Origin: Ruminococcus_G sp964621905
Lineage (GTDB): Bacteria > Bacillota > Clostridia > Lachnospirales > Lachnospiraceae
Assembly: GCA_964621905.1 (NCBI GenBank)
Contig: CAZUNG010000002.1
Span: 1-64,000, forward strand
Direction: 5' to 3'
Length of the DNA: 64,000 bases
Shown: positions 43,807 through 52,681 of the stretch, one piece after another
How the letters are laid out: each line of letters opens with the position of its first letter
Position numbering within the stretch: position 1 is the first letter of the stretch
Position numbers and translations under genes: made by a program
The notes under the pieces: generated by a model
Told to the model about the DNA's origin: nothing
Seen by the model: only the letters and a program-made list of their open reading frames with translations
The model's database searches: none

Positions 43807-46524
43807 ATGCAAAAGAGACTGGTTCCCATATTAATGTCACTGGCTTTCATCTGTTCTGCTTTTTTGGCAATTTCCTCGATTTATCGTCTTCAGGGAAATG
43901 CACGTGTCATTAATTATATCGATGTTGTGCGCGGCACAACCCAGCGGTTAATCAAACAGGAACTTTTGCATAAACCGAATGATGACCTGATCCTGCAGCT
44001 GGACGGTATTATCACCGAGCTGATGACAGGAGAGGGCGAGAATAACCTGATCAAACTAAACAGCAGCGAATTTCTGAACCGCATGACAGACCAGCAGGAC
44101 AAGTGGTTTGAACTTAAAGAAGAAATCCTTGCCGTACGGAACGGCCATTCTGAGTCGAAGCTCTTTGAAATGAGTGAAGATTATTTTGAACTGGCAAATA
44201 AAACAGTTGCCGCTGCGGAACAGTATTCAGAACGTATTGTTCATCAGGCCGCCTATGGACTCGCTGTGCTCACGCTCGCATGCGTGATCGGTGCCCTCAT
44301 TACCACATGGTACAGTTCGATTCAAAACAAACGCCAGCTGGCACTGCAGAAAGCCGAAGATGAAAACAAAAGAAAACGGGAATATCTTGAGACTATGTCC
44401 AGACAGCTCCAGGCTCCTATGAATGATATTTCTGAGCTGCTGTACGTTGCCGATATTGAAAACTATGAATTGCTGTTTTTGAATGAAGCAGGAAAGCGCA
44501 ATTTCGGAGTTGATTTCGAACACGGGATGAAATGCTACAAGATCCTGCAGAACCGGGAAGAACCATGTCCGTTTTGTACCAATCATCTGTTAAAAGAAGG
44601 TGAAATTTACACCTGGGAATTCACAAACCCCATTACCGACCGCCATTATCTGCTAAAAGACAGGCTGATCGAGTGGGACCGGAAGAGTGCAAGAATGGAG
44701 ATTGCCTTCGACACCACCGAGTCTGAAAATGAAAAGCTCCAGCTAAAATACATGCTCAATGCTGAAAAGATGGTAACGGAATGTGTCCGTACACTGTATC
44801 AGGAACATGATTATCAGATCGCCGTCAACTGTGTCCTGGAACATCTGGGCAAATTTCTCTCCGCAGAACGCTCTTACATCCTTAACATACGGGACCATTT
44901 GATTTATAACGATTTTGAATGGTGTGCAAAAGGGATTGCCCCTCAGAAAGACTTCCTGCAGGCCCTCCCTCTGTCCCTGATTGAGCGCTGGTATCCTTAT
45001 TTTGAAGAACAGGGCTGTGTGGAAATCGAAGAAATTGAACAGATCAAAGAAAGCTCTCCGGGGGAATACCAGATGCTGAAAAAACAGTCAATCCACAGTC
45101 TTGTGGTCGCCCCGCTGGAACATGACGGCTGTCTGGAAGGCTGTATCTGCGTTGACAATCCGCCGATCGATAAGATGCAGAATATAGGACCTCTGCTCCA
45201 GACCCTTTGCTATTTCCTGCTGCTCGCACACCGACGCTATGAAAATGAACAGCAACTGTCGATTTTAAGTTATCAGGATATGCTGACTTCCTTCTATAAC
45301 CGCAATCGTTATATGAAAGATGTTGAAGCACTTTCAATCAGCAGACATCCTGTGGGCATCATCTATCTGGATATCAACGGGCTGAAAGATATCAACGACC
45401 GGCATGGTCATGCGTTCGGCGATCAGGTTCTGGCGGAAAGTGCAAAACGCATGAAACAAGTGTTTGAAAACGGACAGTTTTACCGTATTGGCGGTGATGA
45501 ATTCGTGATCATCTGCCAGAACCTCCCCAAGAACCAGTTCGAGTATAACGTTCGGAAACTACGGCTTTCTTTTCAGCGCGATCAGCTGCTGCATGCCGCC
45601 ATAGGTGCAAACTGGGCAGAAGAGTATGACAATATCCAACAGCTGATCTCTGACGCTGACGCTAAAATGTATGAAGATAAAAAAGAGTACTACCGCAGAC
45701 ATTCGTCCTCCAACCGCTATCGTCATCACAGCGATGAGGTACTCCGCCTTGCAGATCCTCATTTCCTGCAGCAGGAGATTCACTGCAATCATTTTGTTGT
45801 ATACCTTCAGCCGAAAGTATCCTCCAGTGATTATACCATGGTGGGTGCGGAAGCTCTGATTCGCTATCAGCCGGAGAAGGAATCCCTTCTGATGCCGGCA
45901 AGTTTTCTTCCTTTGCTGGAAGAAACTCAGCTGATCAGCAAGCTTGACTTTTATGTCTTTGATTTTGTATGTACCAGAATCAGCAGCTGGGCAGACCAGA
46001 GTAAAATTTTATTTCCGGTTTCCGTCAATTTTTCCCGTTTCTCACTCGCGCAGCTGTCATTCGTTGAACACCTGACGGAAATCTGCCGTAAACATAAAGT
46101 GTCCCCTCAGCTTCTTGAAATAGAAGTCACCGAAAGTGTCTGTAATGTTGAGGGAATTAATATTTCTGCTCTCATCAGTGAACTGCAGCAGGCAGGTTTT
46201 CATGTGGCTCTCGATGATTTCGGCACAGAATACGCAAATCTTGAGCTGCTGTGTTCCGTAGCATTTGACGTGCTTAAGCTGGATAAAAGCATGATAACCA
46301 ATCTGAATGGAAACCTGCGGGCACAGTCGATTGTAAAAGCAATCATTGAGCTGTGTGCCAGACTTGGCACCAGAGTTGTCGCCGAGGGTATTGAAAATGA
46401 AGAACAGCTGGCACTGCTGAAATCCTGCGGTGTAGAAGTCATGCAGGGATTTTATTTCAGCAGACCAATACCTGCTGATGAATATGAAACCCAGTATGTA
46501 AAAGATACTGTTTTGGATCATTAA
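43807..46524 (+). CDS. Membrane-bound GGDEF and EAL domain protein (cyclic-di-GMP turnover)
   Basis: 905 aa from ATG 43807 (TTG or ATG upstream are possible). Order: membrane helix 1 (about 5-22), a helical outer region, helix 2 (about 140-160), a PAS-like domain with a conserved pair EPCPFC, a GAF-like region (about 335-500), a GGDEF domain with intact GGDEF near residue 562, and an EAL domain with EALIR near 682. Downstream EAL residues are present (SVNFSR, EVTES, LDDFGTEY, LDKSM, AEGIENEEQ, QGFYFSRPI), so both cyclase and phosphodiesterase activity are possible. No RxxD inhibitory site precedes GGDEF. It ends overlapping the converging gene by 4 bases. Confidence 0.93.
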   Translation: MQKRLVPILMSLAFICSAFLAISSIYRLQGNARVINYIDVVRGTTQRLIKQELLHKPNDDLILQLDGIITELMTGEGENNLIKLNSSEFLNRMTDQQDKWFELKEEILAVRNGHSESKLFEMSEDYFELANKTVAAAEQYSERIVHQAAYGLAVLTLACVIGALITTWYSSIQNKRQLALQKAEDENKRKREYLETMSRQLQAPMNDISELLYVADIENYELLFLNEAGKRNFGVDFEHGMKCYKILQNREEPCPFCTNHLLKEGEIYTWEFTNPITDRHYLLKDRLIEWDRKSARMEIAFDTTESENEKLQLKYMLNAEKMVTECVRTLYQEHDYQIAVNCVLEHLGKFLSAERSYILNIRDHLIYNDFEWCAKGIAPQKDFLQALPLSLIERWYPYFEEQGCVEIEEIEQIKESSPGEYQMLKKQSIHSLVVAPLEHDGCLEGCICVDNPPIDKMQNIGPLLQTLCYFLLLAHRRYENEQQLSILSYQDMLTSFYNRNRYMKDVEALSISRHPVGIIYLDINGLKDINDRHGHAFGDQVLAESAKRMKQVFENGQFYRIGGDEFVIICQNLPKNQFEYNVRKLRLSFQRDQLLHAAIGANWAEEYDNIQQLISDADAKMYEDKKEYYRRHSSSNRYRHHSDEVLRLADPHFLQQEIHCNHFVVYLQPKVSSSDYTMVGAEALIRYQPEKESLLMPASFLPLLEETQLISKLDFYVFDFVCTRISSWADQSKILFPVSVNFSRFSLAQLSFVEHLTEICRKHKVSPQLLEIEVTESVCNVEGINISALISELQQAGFHVALDDFGTEYANLELLCSVAFDVLKLDKSMITNLNGNLRAQSIVKAIIELCARLGTRVVAEGIENEEQLALLKSCGVEVMQGFYFSRPIPADEYETQYVKDTVLDH

Positions 46525-47186
46525 CGGGATTCTATTTCAAGTGTCAAATATTTCCCCCGCACAATCGGGTCTGAGAACCTGATATCCAGCGGGGTTTTAA
46601 ATAGCGGTCCGTCCGTTACAAATGTGTGGAATTCACCGTTTTCACCACAGGCATCGATTCCGTCTGCTTCCATGGAGACTACCAGTTCTTCCGACAGCAC
46701 CTTTCCCAGATAAGACGGATCCATCCGCTGTGTATCAACAACTGTAATATGTGTCGTAAAGCCAGACCTTATAAACTCCATCACAACATCTCTCCGGTTG
46801 TTCTGCCACATTGGAAAATATGCCTGCAGTCCTGTATGTTCACAGCGTTTGGTACACCAGTCCAGGTGTTCTGCAAGATCAATATCCCCGAATACGCATA
46901 CCTTTGCGCCTTCTGCTTTTTTTCTTTCCAGCTCTGCTTCAAAATTTCTCTCGTAATTCTCCCCGCTTGTTTTGATTAAAGTAATCGGGAGTTCCAGCGC
47001 CGTTTCCAGCTTCTTGATAACCTCCGGCTTTATACCGTGAAACCAACTGATTTTCCGGTCTATATTGTAGGTCATGACAAGCCCCAGCGGTTCCATACCC
47101 TGCTGTATTGCTTTATAGACCGCAAGAGTACTGTCCTTGCCGCTGCTGTATGATGCAATAAAACGTTGTCCTTTGCAGGTATCCAT
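46521..47186 (-). CDS. Dph6-related ATP pyrophosphatase
   Basis: 221 aa of the diphthine-ammonia-ligase-like PP-loop family. The N-terminal motif is ASYSSGKDSTLA, then WFHGIKPEVI and VFGDIDLAEHLDW, and the C-terminal GENGEFHTFVTDGP-type segment is typical. Bacteria lack diphthamide, so a different amidation or ligation is likely but unknown. The start is ATG 47186 with GGAGG upstream. Its stop overlaps that of the GGDEF/EAL gene. Confidence 0.85.
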   Translation of the reverse strand: MDTCKGQRFIASYSSGKDSTLAVYKAIQQGMEPLGLVMTYNIDRKISWFHGIKPEVIKKLETALELPITLIKTSGENYERNFEAELERKKAEGAKVCVFGDIDLAEHLDWCTKRCEHTGLQAYFPMWQNNRRDVVMEFIRSGFTTHITVVDTQRMDPSYLGKVLSEELVVSMEADGIDACGENGEFHTFVTDGPLFKTPLDIRFSDPIVRGKYLTLEIESR

Positions 47187-47331
47187 CTGTTTATCCTCCA
47201 TTCGTTTTAGATATTATAATACGTTTCTGATGATATGGAAACAGATTTACTGCAATATCCGGTTTCCTTTTTGGCATATCTGTGATACTCTATAAGAATA
47301 GTTTTACTAATATACTGCAAGGAGAATGTCT

Positions 47332-47394
47332 ATGTTAAACCAATGGAAATCGGAGCTTGTCGTAAACCGGAAGGTTGGCGTACAGCAGCTTTGA
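47332..47394 (+). CDS. Possible 20-residue leader peptide upstream of rsgA
   Basis: ATG 47332 with a good ribosome site AAGGAG (47319-47324) encodes MLNQWKSELVVNRKVGVQQL and stops at TGA. It is too short to judge by coding statistics. Its codons contain the left arm of a perfect 10-base hairpin whose right arm follows the stop, the layout of a leader-peptide attenuator. It may equally be chance. Confidence 0.3.
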   Translation: MLNQWKSELVVNRKVGVQQL

Positions 47395-47408
47395 CAAAAA
47401 CCTTCCGG
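47367..47408 (+). repeat. Inverted repeat in the rsgA leader
   Basis: CCGGAAGGTT (47367-47376) and AACCTTCCGG (47399-47408) are perfect complements with a 22-base loop. No U-tract follows, so it is not an ordinary terminator. It lies 23 bases before the rsgA ribosome site. The rest of the 259-base gap (47187-47445) holds the putative leader peptide and AT-rich promoter-like sequence. Confidence 0.55.
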
Positions 47409-47445
47409 AAATTACGGTTATGATAATTTTCAGGAGGATAAACAA

Positions 47446-48531
47446 TTGAATAAAACAGATATGAAACAATTAGGATTTACTGATCACTTTGCAGCCCAGG
47501 CAGCCCGGTACGAGGGACTGTATGTCGGGCGGATTTTTTCTCAGTCCAGGGACCTCTACCATGTGATGTGTACCGAGGGAGAACTGATAGCCAGAGTATC
47601 CGGCCGTTTCCGCCATGAAGCATCCCTTCCCTCTGATTTCCCGGCAGTCGGAGATTTTGTCATGCTGGACCGTGAAACAGACAGTGACGGTGATGCTGTC
47701 ATCCATCATGTGCTGCCGAGAAAAAGTGCATTTGTCAGAAAAGCGGCAGGCACCTCAAATGAAGATCAAATCATAGCGAGCAATATTGATACCGTATTCA
47801 TTTGCATGGCGCTGAATCACGACTTTAATCCCCGGCGGCTGGAACGTTATCTGGCGATCGGCTGGGACAGCGGCGCTGTACCTGTGACTGTCCTGACAAA
47901 ATCGGATCTCTGTGACAATTTGGCGCAAAAACTATGGGAAGTCAATTCGGCCGCACCCGGCTGTGATATCCTGATTACATCGGCGCTGCAAAAAGACGGA
48001 CCCGAACAGTTATCCAGGTATATCACCAGCGGACAAACCGTTGCCTTTATCGGTTCTTCCGGTGTGGGAAAATCCACACTGATCAATTGTCTGATCGGTG
48101 AAGCACGCATGAATACGAACGGCTTGAGAAACGATGATAAAGGAAGACACACAACAACAAGACGGGAACTGATACCGCTTATAGATGGCGGCATGGTGAT
48201 TGATACTCCCGGTATGCGTGAACTTGGTCTGGAAAGCGCAGACCTTTCGAAAGCATTTACTGATATTGAAACATTTGCACAGGCATGCCGTTTCCGTAAC
48301 TGTACACATGCCGGTGAACCTGGCTGTGCGGTACAACAGGCCATCGCTGACGGGGCGCTGTCTTCCCAGCGGCTGCTGAGTTACAAAAAGCTGAAAAAGG
48401 AAGCGCGGTATGAAGGTCTGGGCTCACGGCAGATCGAGTCATTGAAATTTGAAGAAATGTTTCGCAGTGTCGGCGGAATGAAAAATGCCCGCAAATTTGC
48501 AAAATCCAAAACGAAAAGAAGACAGTATTAA
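47446..48531 (+). CDS. rsgA: Ribosome small subunit-dependent GTPase A
   Basis: 361 aa circularly permuted GTPase that helps mature the 30S subunit. An N-terminal OB-fold (about 20-100) is followed by G4 TKSD, G1 IGSSGVGKSTLI, G3 DTPGMRELG and a C-terminal zinc knuckle (CRFRNCTHAGEPGC). TTG 47446 with AGGAGG at 47432-47437 is the best start. It is a single-gene unit closed by a terminator. It may be a second RsgA paralogue, which cannot be checked here. Confidence 0.93.
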   Translation: MNKTDMKQLGFTDHFAAQAARYEGLYVGRIFSQSRDLYHVMCTEGELIARVSGRFRHEASLPSDFPAVGDFVMLDRETDSDGDAVIHHVLPRKSAFVRKAAGTSNEDQIIASNIDTVFICMALNHDFNPRRLERYLAIGWDSGAVPVTVLTKSDLCDNLAQKLWEVNSAAPGCDILITSALQKDGPEQLSRYITSGQTVAFIGSSGVGKSTLINCLIGEARMNTNGLRNDDKGRHTTTRRELIPLIDGGMVIDTPGMRELGLESADLSKAFTDIETFAQACRFRNCTHAGEPGCAVQQAIADGALSSQRLLSYKKLKKEARYEGLGSRQIESLKFEEMFRSVGGMKNARKFAKSKTKRRQY

Positions 48532-48554
48532 TATCCTTTGATTCTTTGAGTGAG

Positions 48555-48594
48555 CCACCTGGTGTACGGTTATCGTATTTTCCAGGTGGTTTTC
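48555..48594 (+). terminator. Terminator after rsgA
   Basis: CCACCTGG (48555-48562) pairs with CCAGGTGG (48582-48589), with further inner pairing ACG/CGT, and is followed by TTTTC. Confidence 0.75.
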
Positions 48595-48676
48595 TATCTT
48601 CCCGCCATGGATAAACCGGTGATGAATTCGGCATCCTATACAGATAAGAATGATCGCAGGAAGGCAGGATAAACAT

Positions 48677-50011
48677 ATGGAATCAATTTGGAGCAATACC
48701 GTATCGATTGAACAAAGAGAGCCGCTTAGCGGTGATAAACAGACAGAGGTCGCAATTATCGGAGCCGGAATGTCCGGTATCCTGACTGCATATCGTCTCG
48801 CAAAAAAGGGCTTACGATGTGTCGTTCTGGAAGCCGGTCGTATGGGAAGCGGACAAACCTCTAATACAACGGCCAAGATCACTTCACAGCACGGATTAAA
48901 ATACGACTATCTGATTCAGAATTTCGGGCTGGATCTGGCGCGTCAGTACGCACATGCCAATGAAACAGCAGTTCGTGACTTTGCTCACCTGATCAAAGAC
49001 CAGAAGATTTCCTGTGATTTCAGAAACTGCCCATCTTATCTGTACTCATGCAGCAGAGATGACGTGCTCAAAAGGGAGGCACTGGCTGCGCAGCAGGCAG
49101 GAATCCCGGCTGAATTCACTGCTAACACATCACTCCCTTTTTCTGTAAAAGGTGCGGTCCGTTTTCCTGACCAGGCACAGTTTCATCCACTGAAATTTTT
49201 AAAAGCCGTCAGTTCCAGCCTGGAAATTTACGAGAAAACACGGGCGTTATCTGCGGACGGCAAAACGGTCCGGACAGACCGCGGCACGGTCACCGCAGAT
49301 TATGTGATTTTCGCATGTCATTATCCGTTCCTGAACATTCCGGGCTATTACTTTTCCAGAATGCATCAGGATAAAAGTTATGTCATTTCACTTTCCGGCG
49401 CAGACCAGATGGACGGCATGTATTATGGCATCGAACCGGGCAGTCTTTCATTTCGAAATTATGAAGACCAGCTGCTCATAGGCGGCGCGGGCCACCGCAC
49501 CGGAAACAATTACGAAGGCGGAAGATACGAAGCGTTAAGAGAACAGGCCCGTCATTACTGGAAAGACAGTACTGAGACCTCCTGCTGGTCTGCCCAGGAC
49601 TGTATGACTTTGGATAAGCTTCCCTATATCGGACCGTACTCCTTGAAACGTCCCAACTGGTATGTTGCGACCGGATTTGAAAAATGGGGGATGACAAGTT
49701 CCATGGTCAGTGCAAGACTTCTGACTGATTTTATTACCGGCCAGAAAAACCCGGACAGTGAAGTATTCGCACCTAAGAGACGGATTACAGGAACTGCTGT
49801 GCAGCAATTTTTCAAAAACGGGCTTCACGCTGCTTCCGGACTGGGTAAAGGACTCCTTTCCACATCAGAGAAAAGGGTGTGCACACATATGGGCTGCCGC
49901 CTTGAATGGAATCCGGATGAAGAGATGCTGGAATGCCCATGTCACGGGTCCCGTTTTACGAGGGAAGGTTCACTTGTCAATGGACCGGCACAGCGTGATC
50001 TGACACTTTAA
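48677..50011 (+). CDS. FAD-dependent oxidoreductase with C-terminal Rieske domain
   Basis: 444 aa. The N-terminal dinucleotide fold VAIIGAGMSGILTAYRL opens a D-amino-acid-oxidase-like FAD domain (about 25-350). A short C-terminal Rieske [2Fe-2S] domain has ligands Cys402/His404 (CTHMGC) and Cys420/His423 (CPCHGS). Such proteins probably pass electrons between substrate, FAD and the cluster, but the substrate is unknown. ATG 48677 is chosen over 48650. No ferredoxin or dehydrogenase partner is adjacent; the symporter gene follows 19 bases later and may be co-transcribed. Confidence 0.88.
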   Translation: MESIWSNTVSIEQREPLSGDKQTEVAIIGAGMSGILTAYRLAKKGLRCVVLEAGRMGSGQTSNTTAKITSQHGLKYDYLIQNFGLDLARQYAHANETAVRDFAHLIKDQKISCDFRNCPSYLYSCSRDDVLKREALAAQQAGIPAEFTANTSLPFSVKGAVRFPDQAQFHPLKFLKAVSSSLEIYEKTRALSADGKTVRTDRGTVTADYVIFACHYPFLNIPGYYFSRMHQDKSYVISLSGADQMDGMYYGIEPGSLSFRNYEDQLLIGGAGHRTGNNYEGGRYEALREQARHYWKDSTETSCWSAQDCMTLDKLPYIGPYSLKRPNWYVATGFEKWGMTSSMVSARLLTDFITGQKNPDSEVFAPKRRITGTAVQQFFKNGLHAASGLGKGLLSTSEKRVCTHMGCRLEWNPDEEMLECPCHGSRFTREGSLVNGPAQRDLTL

Positions 50012-50030
50012 ACACAGGGAGAACGATTAC

Positions 50031-51200
50031 ATGAAAAAATTTTTAACGAGTCTGCCAGTTCGCCTGGTAATCGGTGTTGCCGTTGGAATCATCATTGGTT
50101 TTTTCGTCAATGAAACCTGGATGAACCTTATTGTCACTGTCCAATATGTTCTGAATCAGCTGATTGTATTTTGCGTTCCGCTGATTATCATGGGCTTTAT
50201 CGCCCCATCTATCACCAGTCTCGGACAAAAAGCAACAAAACTGCTGGGGCTGGCTGTGGTTATCGCCTATCTTTCCTCCATCGGTGCCGCATTATTTTCG
50301 ATGGCCGCCGGATACGGACTGCTTCCGCATCTGTCCATCGTATCTGATGTGGCAGGTTTAAAGGAACTGCCGGAAGTGGTATTTACGCTGGATATCCCAC
50401 AGATTATGCCTGTCATGAGCGCACTTGTGTTTTCCATGCTGCTGGGGCTTTCCGCCGCGTGGACGAAAGCTGCGGCAATTACCTCCATTCTCGAAGAATT
50501 TCGTCAGATTGTACTGGGCATTGTCACGAAAATCATCATTCCCATACTTCCGTTTTATATCGCCCTGACGTTCTGTGCACTGTCATACGAAGGAACCATA
50601 ACCAAACAGCTGCCGGTATTTCTTCAGGTTGTGTTGATCGTAATTCTGGGACATGATCTCTGGTTAACGCTTCTGTACGCAATCGGCGGTCTATATTCCC
50701 GCAAAAATCCATTTGAAGTATTAAAAAATTACGGTCCTGCTTACCTTACCGCCGTAGGAACCATGTCATCTGCTGCGACATTAGGCATTGCTTTAAAATG
50801 TGCTAAAAAATCAGAACCGACACTGCGCAGCGATATGGTCGATTTTGGAATTCCGCTGTTTGCGAACATTCATCTGTGCGGTTCTGTATTGACCGAAGTC
50901 TTCTTTGTGATGACCGTCTCCGAAATCCTTTACGGCAGGCTGCCCTCCTTAGAAACCATGGTTTTGTTCTGCCTGCTTCTCGGCATTTTTGCTGTCGGCG
51001 CCCCTGGTGTACCGGGGGGAACCGTGATGGCTTCACTTGGTCTGATCACCGGCATACTGGGATTTGATGAGCTGGGAACTGCTTTGATGCTGACCATTTT
51101 TGCACTGCAGGATAGTTTTGGCACAGCCTGCAATGTGACGGGTGACGGCGCATTAACTATGATTTTAACTGGCTACGTGGAGCGCAGAAAAATCTCATAA
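50031..51200 (+). CDS. Dicarboxylate/amino acid:cation symporter
   Basis: 389 aa DAACS (GltP/SstT-like) secondary transporter. It has about eight helices plus hairpins, with serine-rich re-entrant loop GTMSSAATLGIALKCAKK and a C-terminal QDSFGTACNVTGDGALTMIL, corresponding to the substrate and sodium region. Substrates of the family include glutamate, aspartate, serine and C4 dicarboxylates; the DSFGTACNVTGDG segment points to an amino or dicarboxylic acid, but which one is unclear. GGGAGAA precedes the ATG. Confidence 0.88.
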   Translation: MKKFLTSLPVRLVIGVAVGIIIGFFVNETWMNLIVTVQYVLNQLIVFCVPLIIMGFIAPSITSLGQKATKLLGLAVVIAYLSSIGAALFSMAAGYGLLPHLSIVSDVAGLKELPEVVFTLDIPQIMPVMSALVFSMLLGLSAAWTKAAAITSILEEFRQIVLGIVTKIIIPILPFYIALTFCALSYEGTITKQLPVFLQVVLIVILGHDLWLTLLYAIGGLYSRKNPFEVLKNYGPAYLTAVGTMSSAATLGIALKCAKKSEPTLRSDMVDFGIPLFANIHLCGSVLTEVFFVMTVSEILYGRLPSLETMVLFCLLLGIFAVGAPGVPGGTVMASLGLITGILGFDELGTALMLTIFALQDSFGTACNVTGDGALTMILTGYVERRKIS

Positions 51201-51226
51201 TTAAAATGCGGCCGGATGAAAACGCA

Positions 51227-51255
51227 TTGACAATCTGTGCTGTGAGTGATATGAT
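51227..51255 (+). promoter_or_regulatory. Sigma-A promoter of the fluoride riboswitch / ClC unit
   Basis: TTGACA at 51227-51232, exactly 17 bases, and TATGAT at 51250-51255. Transcription would begin near 51262, a few bases before the riboswitch. Confidence 0.85.
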
Positions 51256-51265
51256 TTAATTATAA

Positions 51266-51326
51266 AAAGGGAATGAAGTTCTCCCATGGTATTGTCCAGA
51301 AACGCAATGACGCTGATGACTTCTGT
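51266..51326 (+). promoter_or_regulatory. Fluoride riboswitch (crcB motif)
   Basis: The sequence follows the crcB-motif consensus. A first stem-loop GGGA-ATGAAGTTC-TCCC (51269-51285) matches GGNGATGNNGTTCNCC. A variable region follows, then the conserved AACGC (51301-51305) and the GCTGATGACTTCTG segment (51312-51325), equivalent to GCUGAUGRCUCCU. It lies just after a strong promoter and before a ClC-family gene, the usual context. Fluoride binding should free the downstream terminator region and allow expression. Confidence 0.88.
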
Positions 51327-51353
51327 GTAAAAACAGGGTTATCAGCTTTTTTT
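51312..51353 (+). terminator. Riboswitch-controlled terminator
   Basis: GCTGAT (51312-51317), which is also part of the riboswitch, pairs with ATCAGC (51341-51346). Inner pairs are AC/GT and CTGT/ACAG around a small loop, and TTTTTTT (51347-51353) follows. The stem competes with the folded aptamer, giving a transcription-attenuation switch. Confidence 0.85.
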
Positions 51354-51390
51354 GTTCGGAAAAAATGGCTAGAGAAAGGTGTCGCAGATT

Positions 51391-52623
51391 ATGCACGGCA
51401 GATTAAAAAGAGCATTTGTTACATATCAAACATTATTACTGTTAGGATTTTTGGGGATTCCAATCGGACTGGCAGTCGGAGGAATTGATGCCCTGTTCGG
51501 AGAAGTATTGCTGGCAATTACTGATTTCAGAGACAGCCACCCGATACAGCTGATACCATTCTTAGCTTTGGCCGGTGCAGTTGTCGCCTTTTGTTATCTT
51601 CGATTTGGCGGAAAAAGCAGCAGGGGAATGAATCTGGTTTTTGAGGTCGGCCACGATGAGGAAGAAGTTATCCCCTTGAAGCTGATTCCCTTCATCATCT
51701 CCGGAACCTGGATTACCCATTTATTCGGAGGCAGCGCAGGCCGTGAGGGCGTAGCGGTCCAGCTCGGCGCAGCTTTATCCAACTGGATTGGCAGAAAAAT
51801 CCCAATCAAAAACAGTGCGCATATTTTTCTCATAACCGGCATGGCCGCAGGTTTTGCAGGGCTTTTTGGCACCCCGATCGCGGCAACCTTTTTCGCGATG
51901 GAAGTCCTCGTCGCCGGTGTTCTGGAATATCAGGCATTACTGCCTGCAGTCACAGCTGCTTATACGGCCAGTATGACTGCCCGCTTTCTGGGACTCGAAA
52001 AATTCACCTTTGACCTCACCGCTCAGCTCAAACTAAGTGCTCCCAATATGGGAAAACTGGTTCTTCTTGGTATCCTGTTCGGCATTGTCGGAGGTACTTT
52101 TGCCTGGACCCTGAAATATATGAAAGGATATCTGTCAAAACATTGGAAGCACCCGGTGTCTCGAATATTTCTTGTGGGAATCGTATTGAGTGTTCTGCTC
52201 CTGGTCCTGCACCTTGGAAGATATGCGGGCCTTGGGACAACCCTCATACATGCAAGTTTTTATGGTGAAAAAATCTTCCCTTATGACTGGGTGTTAAAGT
52301 TTCTTCTTACGATACTGACACTGGCAGCAGGATACCAGGGCGGAGAAGTCACCCCTCTTTTCGCTGTCGGCGCCAGTCTGGGAGCAGCAGCGGCCCCGAT
52401 CCTGAACCTGCCTTTCCAGCTTTCTGCGGCCCTCGGCTATGCCAGTGTTTTTGGAAGTGCAACAAATACTTTCCTCGCTCCGATACTGATCGGTACTGAG
52501 GTGTTTGGTTTCGCGTACCTCCCGCATTTTTTTATCGTATGTGCCTTTGCATATGTGTTTAACTTGAATAAGTCCATTTATTCACTTCAAAAGGTAAGGG
52601 AACGGCACCAGCCACAGCATTGA
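51391..52623 (+). CDS. ClC-family fluoride/proton antiporter (probable CLC-F)
   Basis: 410 aa membrane protein with about ten hydrophobic segments. ClC motifs are GGSAGREGVAVQLGAAL (with the gating Glu), GLFGTPIAATFFAMEVL and GYQGGEVTPLFAVGASLGAA. The classical chloride signature GSGIP is not seen; GIPIGLAVGGIDALF occupies the N-terminal region. Placement behind a fluoride riboswitch makes fluoride export far more likely than chloride transport. ATG 51391 follows GAAAGGTG; GTG 51379 is an alternative. Confidence 0.88.
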   Translation: MHGRLKRAFVTYQTLLLLGFLGIPIGLAVGGIDALFGEVLLAITDFRDSHPIQLIPFLALAGAVVAFCYLRFGGKSSRGMNLVFEVGHDEEEVIPLKLIPFIISGTWITHLFGGSAGREGVAVQLGAALSNWIGRKIPIKNSAHIFLITGMAAGFAGLFGTPIAATFFAMEVLVAGVLEYQALLPAVTAAYTASMTARFLGLEKFTFDLTAQLKLSAPNMGKLVLLGILFGIVGGTFAWTLKYMKGYLSKHWKHPVSRIFLVGIVLSVLLLVLHLGRYAGLGTTLIHASFYGEKIFPYDWVLKFLLTILTLAAGYQGGEVTPLFAVGASLGAAAAPILNLPFQLSAALGYASVFGSATNTFLAPILIGTEVFGFAYLPHFFIVCAFAYVFNLNKSIYSLQKVRERHQPQH

Positions 52624-52648
52624 CAACCTGCGGCTGACTATCTATAAT
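52620..52648 (+). promoter_or_regulatory. Consensus sigma-A promoter for the DUF4317 gene
   Basis: TTGACA at 52620-52625 overlaps the stop codon of the ClC gene. A 17-base spacer and TATAAT at 52643-52648 follow, a full consensus match, 34 bases before the next ATG. Confidence 0.85.
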
Positions 52649-52681
52649 AAAGGAACCAAAAAGAAAGACAGGTTATCAGGG

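Noticed and set aside
50012..50030. Riboswitch or attenuator before the symporter
   Set aside because: The gap is only 19 bases, enough for a ribosome site alone.
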